Origin: Methanobacteriota archaeon
Lineage (GTDB): Archaea; Thermoplasmatota; Poseidoniia; MGIII; CG-Epi1
DNA length: 50,364 nucleotides
NCBI GenBank assembly: GCA_014240055.1
Contig: JAAZXP010000004.1
Location: forward strand, 1-50,364
Direction: 5' to 3'
In this document: positions 47,815 through 50,364 of the stretch, piece after piece
How positions within the stretch are numbered: position 1 is the stretch's first letter
Layout: each line of letters begins with the position of its first letter
Position numbers and translations under genes: made by a program
The notes under the pieces: model-generated
Database searches by the model: none
Told to the model about the DNA's origin: nothing
The model's input: the letters and a program-made list of their open reading frames with translations, nothing else

Positions 47815-48819
47815 TCAGTGTAGTTTTTGTTTAATCCAGCTTAAAGTGTCTCTTAAAGAATCTTTAAATTCCATTGGATTCCAACCTAATACACCTTTAG
47901 CTTTACTAGAATCATAATTGGTTATTTTCCCCATATATTCTTTCACAGTTTCTGGAGAAATGAGCGGTGTATATCCAAAGAGAGCTTTTGTTGCTTGCCA
48001 CCTTGCGAAAATTTTCATTTGCCACATCGGAGCAATTTTCTTAGGTAGTTTTAGTTCAGGTTCGAGTTCTTGGATTATATCCATTAATTCAAATCCATCT
48101 AAACATTTTGTACAAAGAATATGTCTTCCCTCTGCATTATTATTTTCATAAGCTTTCAGATGTCCAAGAGCAACATCTCTTACATCAACATATCCAAAAG
48201 TCTGAGGTGGCAATACACTAAGTTCTTCTTTCAAGAGTTTATCAAAAAGTATAGTACTGGGAGTATGTCTATGGAAATAAGGGCCTATTACTGCCGTTGG
48301 ATTCATTACTACTAAAATCATGTCATTTTCTTTTGCATATTCCCAAGCCCTTCTCTCTGCTTCAGTTTTTGCATATGAATAAGGATGTTTTGATTCGGAA
48401 TTCCAATCACTTTCATTCAAAGCTTTTCCATTTGGTCCGCTTCTACCGATGGCTGCAGTACTTGACGTGAAAATAACTTTCTTGATTCCTGCCTTATTGG
48501 CTGCTTTAAGAGCATTAATTCCTCCTATGATTGAAGGATTTATAATTTCTTTTTCAGGATTCTTAGCCCAACTTTGGTATACTGCAGCAACTTGGAAAAG
48601 ACCATCCATATTTTGCATGGCTGATTCAATAGTTTCAGGTTTCATTAGATCCATTTCAACTAATTCTATGTTTAGTGAACCAAGATGGGAAACAAGTTTC
48701 GGATTGTTTTTATCTCTTACAGATGCTCTAACGTTATATCCTTTTTCAACTAACATTTTAGTTAGAGTATATCCTACATGCCCGTTAGCACCAGTAACTA
48801 GTACATTATTCCCACTCAT
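47815..48819 (-). CDS. NAD(P)-dependent epimerase/dehydratase (extended SDR, dihydroflavonol reductase-like)
   Basis: 334 residues. NAD(P) binding motif VTGANGHVGYTL (GxxGxxG at 10-16), catalytic Ser near 119-120 (FTSSTAAIG), and Y147-x-x-x-K151 in YSYAKTEAER. AWEYAKENDMILVVMNPTAVIGPY and the later substrate loop resemble dihydroflavonol-4-reductase/3-beta-HSD-like SDRs. Substrate unknown; an isoprenoid, sterol-like or sugar derivative are all possible. It directly precedes the oligoribonuclease stop region: its ATG immediately follows the orn stop. Confidence 0.88.
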   Translation of the reverse strand: MSGNNVLVTGANGHVGYTLTKMLVEKGYNVRASVRDKNNPKLVSHLGSLNIELVEMDLMKPETIESAMQNMDGLFQVAAVYQSWAKNPEKEIINPSIIGGINALKAANKAGIKKVIFTSSTAAIGRSGPNGKALNESDWNSESKHPYSYAKTEAERRAWEYAKENDMILVVMNPTAVIGPYFHRHTPSTILFDKLLKEELSVLPPQTFGYVDVRDVALGHLKAYENNNAEGRHILCTKCLDGFELMDIIQELEPELKLPKKIAPMWQMKIFARWQATKALFGYTPLISPETVKEYMGKITNYDSSKAKGVLGWNPMEFKDSLRDTLSWIKQKLH

Positions 48820-49359
48820 TTATTTGAATAAGTACTTTCGATAAAATTTCAGTTCTTCAATAGACTCAATTATATCGCCAAGTGCTCGATGGTTTTCTTT
48901 TTTTGGAGGCACAATTGCATTGATTTCGGGATTCCATCTTTTTACGAGTTCTTTAATTGATGAAACATCGACGACACGATAGTGCAATCTTTGTTCAAGA
49001 ATATTCATTTGAGCATCTAAAAATCGTCTATCAGTCCCTATAGAATTTCCACAGAGAGGCGGTTTGTATTTTGTACCTAAATGTTTTTCTATAAATTCTA
49101 AAGTTTGTTTTTCAGCTTCTTCTATACTAATTTTACTATTTCTTACTTCTTCAATTAGTCCTGAACTACGGTGCATTTCATGGACAAAATCATTCATTCT
49201 TTCCAGAATTTTGTCTTGGGCATGTATTACTAAATCAGGTCCTTCTGCAATTATATTCAGTTCTGAGTCTGTAATAATAGAGGCAATTTCAATGATGCGG
49301 TGTCTTTTTGGATCTAATCCAGTCATTTCTAAATCCAACCACACTAATTCTTGTGCCAT
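48820..49359 (-). CDS. orn: Oligoribonuclease (DEDDh 3'-5' exoribonuclease)
   Basis: 179 residues, standard length. Opens with VWLDLEMTGLDPKRHRIIEIASIITD (first two acidic residues D9 and E11), then PLCGNSIGTDRRFL (third Asp), and ENHRALGDIIESIEELKFYR (His and final Asp). Degrades very short RNAs (2-5 nt), the last step in RNA turnover. Orn is common in proteobacteria, actinobacteria and eukaryotes but scattered in archaea, so transfer is likely. It begins divergently from the GMP synthase gene, 73 nt away. Confidence 0.94.
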   Translation of the reverse strand: MAQELVWLDLEMTGLDPKRHRIIEIASIITDSELNIIAEGPDLVIHAQDKILERMNDFVHEMHRSSGLIEEVRNSKISIEEAEKQTLEFIEKHLGTKYKPPLCGNSIGTDRRFLDAQMNILEQRLHYRVVDVSSIKELVKRWNPEINAIVPPKKENHRALGDIIESIEELKFYRKYLFK

Positions 49360-49432
49360 AATATCAGATTAAGAGCCTTCTAAATAGAATTTATAGCGAT
49401 AAATACCTATAGACCTTTCTAAATGGTAAAAC

Positions 49433-50364
49433 GTGGCATTTTTTAACCCTGCAAAGTTTACCGAAGAGGCACTTACTAGTCTTAAGTCTCAGTTAAATTC
49501 TAAGGCGATAATTGCAGCGTCTGGCGGAGTCGATTCCTCCGTTGCTGCAGCTCTTGCAGCTAGAGCAGTGGGTGATAATTTATTAGCAATTTACGTAGAT
49601 ACTGGATACATGCGCCTTGGTGAATCTGAATTTGTTTCATCAATGTTAAAAGATTTAGGTGTTAAGCACAAGATAATAGATGCATCTAAACGTTTCTATG
49701 AAGGTTTGAAGGGTATTACAGATCCTGAGCAAAAACGGAAAATAATTGGTGAACTCTTTATCCGAGTTTTCGAAGAAGAAGCAAAAGAGTATGGAGGTAA
49801 ATTTCTAGTTCAAGGAACTATTGCTCCAGACTGGATTGAATCTGGTGGTGGATTACGCGATACAATCAAATCTCACCATAATGTGGGCGGTTTACCAGAT
49901 GATATGGAAATGGAACTTTGTGAGCCTATCAGAGAGCTCTACAAAGATGAAGTTAGAAGTTTAGCAGAATATTTAGAAATTTCAGTATCTCAGAGACAGC
50001 CTTTCCCTGGGCCAGGTTTGGCAGTTAGAGTAATGGGTGAAGCGACTCCAGAACGTACTGAAGTGGTCCGTCAAGCATGTCATATCGCTGAAGAAGAAAT
50101 GGAGTCGGCATCAGAGCGAAATGAAATGGAATTGCCTTGGCAATATTTTGCAGTCCTCATTCCAGTAAAAACAGTTGGAGTTCAAGGAGATGTTCGAGCC
50201 TATGGTAACACAATTGCCGTTCGTGCCGTGCACAGTTATGATGCAATGACTGCTCAATCAGTAGATATTCCTTATTCAGTGCTGAAGAAAATATCGGAGA
50301 GAATTACTAGGGAATTAAAGTCGGATGTAAATCGTGTTGTCTATGATATAACTGACAAACCCCC
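49433..50364 (+). CDS. guaAB: GMP synthase (glutamine-hydrolysing) subunit B, ATP-pyrophosphatase (3' truncated by the window)
   Basis: The frame starts at GTG 49433 (MAFFNPAKFTEEAL), after an in-frame TAA just upstream, and runs off the right edge without stop. The archaeal two-subunit form begins directly with the ATP-pyrophosphatase domain, as here: no glutaminase domain precedes it. Key motifs are IIAASGGVDSSVAA (PP-loop, ~S30-S36), AIYVDTGYMRLGE, LVQGTIAPDWIESGG, IKSHHNVGGLP, and QRQPFPGPGLAVRVMG leading into the dimerisation domain. Converts XMP to GMP with ammonia supplied by a separate subunit A. The ATG at 49423 is out of frame. Confidence 0.93.
   Translation, partial: MAFFNPAKFTEEALTSLKSQLNSKAIIAASGGVDSSVAAALAARAVGDNLLAIYVDTGYMRLGESEFVSSMLKDLGVKHKIIDASKRFYEGLKGITDPEQKRKIIGELFIRVFEEEAKEYGGKFLVQGTIAPDWIESGGGLRDTIKSHHNVGGLPDDMEMELCEPIRELYKDEVRSLAEYLEISVSQRQPFPGPGLAVRVMGEATPERTEVVRQACHIAEEEMESASERNEMELPWQYFAVLIPVKTVGVQGDVRAYGNTIAVRAVHSYDAMTAQSVDIPYSVLKKISERITRELKSDVNRVVYDITDKP

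Noticed and set aside
49423..49447. ATG at 49423 as the GMP synthase start
   Set aside because: It is out of frame and reaches a stop after seven codons; the coding frame starts at GTG 49433 just after an in-frame stop.
1..50364. tRNA, rRNA or other structured RNA genes and mobile elements
   Set aside because: All intergenic gaps are under about 130 bp and none showed a cloverleaf, rRNA sequence, transposase or terminal repeats on reading; a tRNAscan or Rfam search could confirm this.

Overview
The window looks like a chromosomal segment from an AT-rich marine Thermoplasmatota archaeon, most likely Poseidoniia (Marine Group II or III); I cannot separate these two from the sequence alone. Archaeal informational genes support this: Rpo11, Trm1, archaeal TruD, a ftsZ-secE-spt5-rpl11 cluster, pyrB-pyrI, and a stand-alone GMP synthase ATP-pyrophosphatase subunit. 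Several TATA-like boxes lie about 25-29 bp upstream of start codons, as expected for leaderless archaeal transcripts. The aerobic, marine-surface flavour comes from a complete haem-copper oxidase operon, blue-copper and lectin-type surface proteins with GLPxxSFIV-type C-terminal anchors, and apparently bacterial or eukaryote-like acquisitions (MutL, oligoribonuclease, phenylalanine hydroxylase). No rRNA, tRNA, CRISPR array, IS element or prophage was seen. Coding density is very high, every intergenic gap is under about 130 bp, and no gene-free stretch exceeds 300 bp.

Layout. 1-2.7 kb: partial secreted cyclophilin, A-type Fe-S carrier, small unknown protein, DUF2237 protein, phenylalanine-4-hydroxylase. 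2.8-5.8 kb (+): VKOR, membrane thioredoxin, a SCO1 protein with a thioredoxin domain inserted in it, and a DoxX-like protein. 5.8-12.1 kb (-): ctaA-ctaB-coxII-coxI-coxIII-coxIV, making and equipping an aa3-type oxidase. CoxI carries an extra extracytoplasmic domain with a CxCH motif. The SCO/VKOR cluster converges on this operon and probably serves its CuA assembly. 12.2-23.0 kb (+): C-type lectin surface protein, M20 peptidase, a 1383-residue acidic blue-copper surface protein, cupin, RND exporter. 23.0-24.7 kb (-): MutL.

25.0-29.7 kb is the most interesting part. A four-gene minus-strand operon encodes a PhnCDE-type ABC importer plus a HmuY-like anchored protein, and it is divergent from an iron-type DtxR regulator. 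The substrate-binding lipoprotein reads as a single-lobe transferrin: the Asp, Tyr, Tyr and His iron ligands, the anion-site Thr and the flanking motifs can all be placed. Three TTTAGG-N4-CCTAAA operators sit between operon and regulator. I infer an iron-repressed, transferrin-type Fe(III)-(bi)carbonate uptake system in an archaeon.

29.8-42.7 kb: thioredoxin, then a long minus-strand run containing a giant 1809-residue secreted repeat protein, a membrane-inserted Cas4-like nuclease, THEP1 NTPase, Trm1, Rpo11, TruD, a HAD phosphatase, a transglutaminase-like surface protein and a GYF_2-like protein. 42.8-45.2 kb (+): ftsZ-secE-spt5-rpl11. 45.2-46.6 kb (-): pyrB-pyrI. 46.7-50.4 kb: DUF454 protein, PmtA-like methyltransferase, NAD-dependent epimerase, oligoribonuclease, and the 3'-truncated GMP synthase subunit B. 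All family assignments come from reading motifs by eye; no database search or alignment was run.
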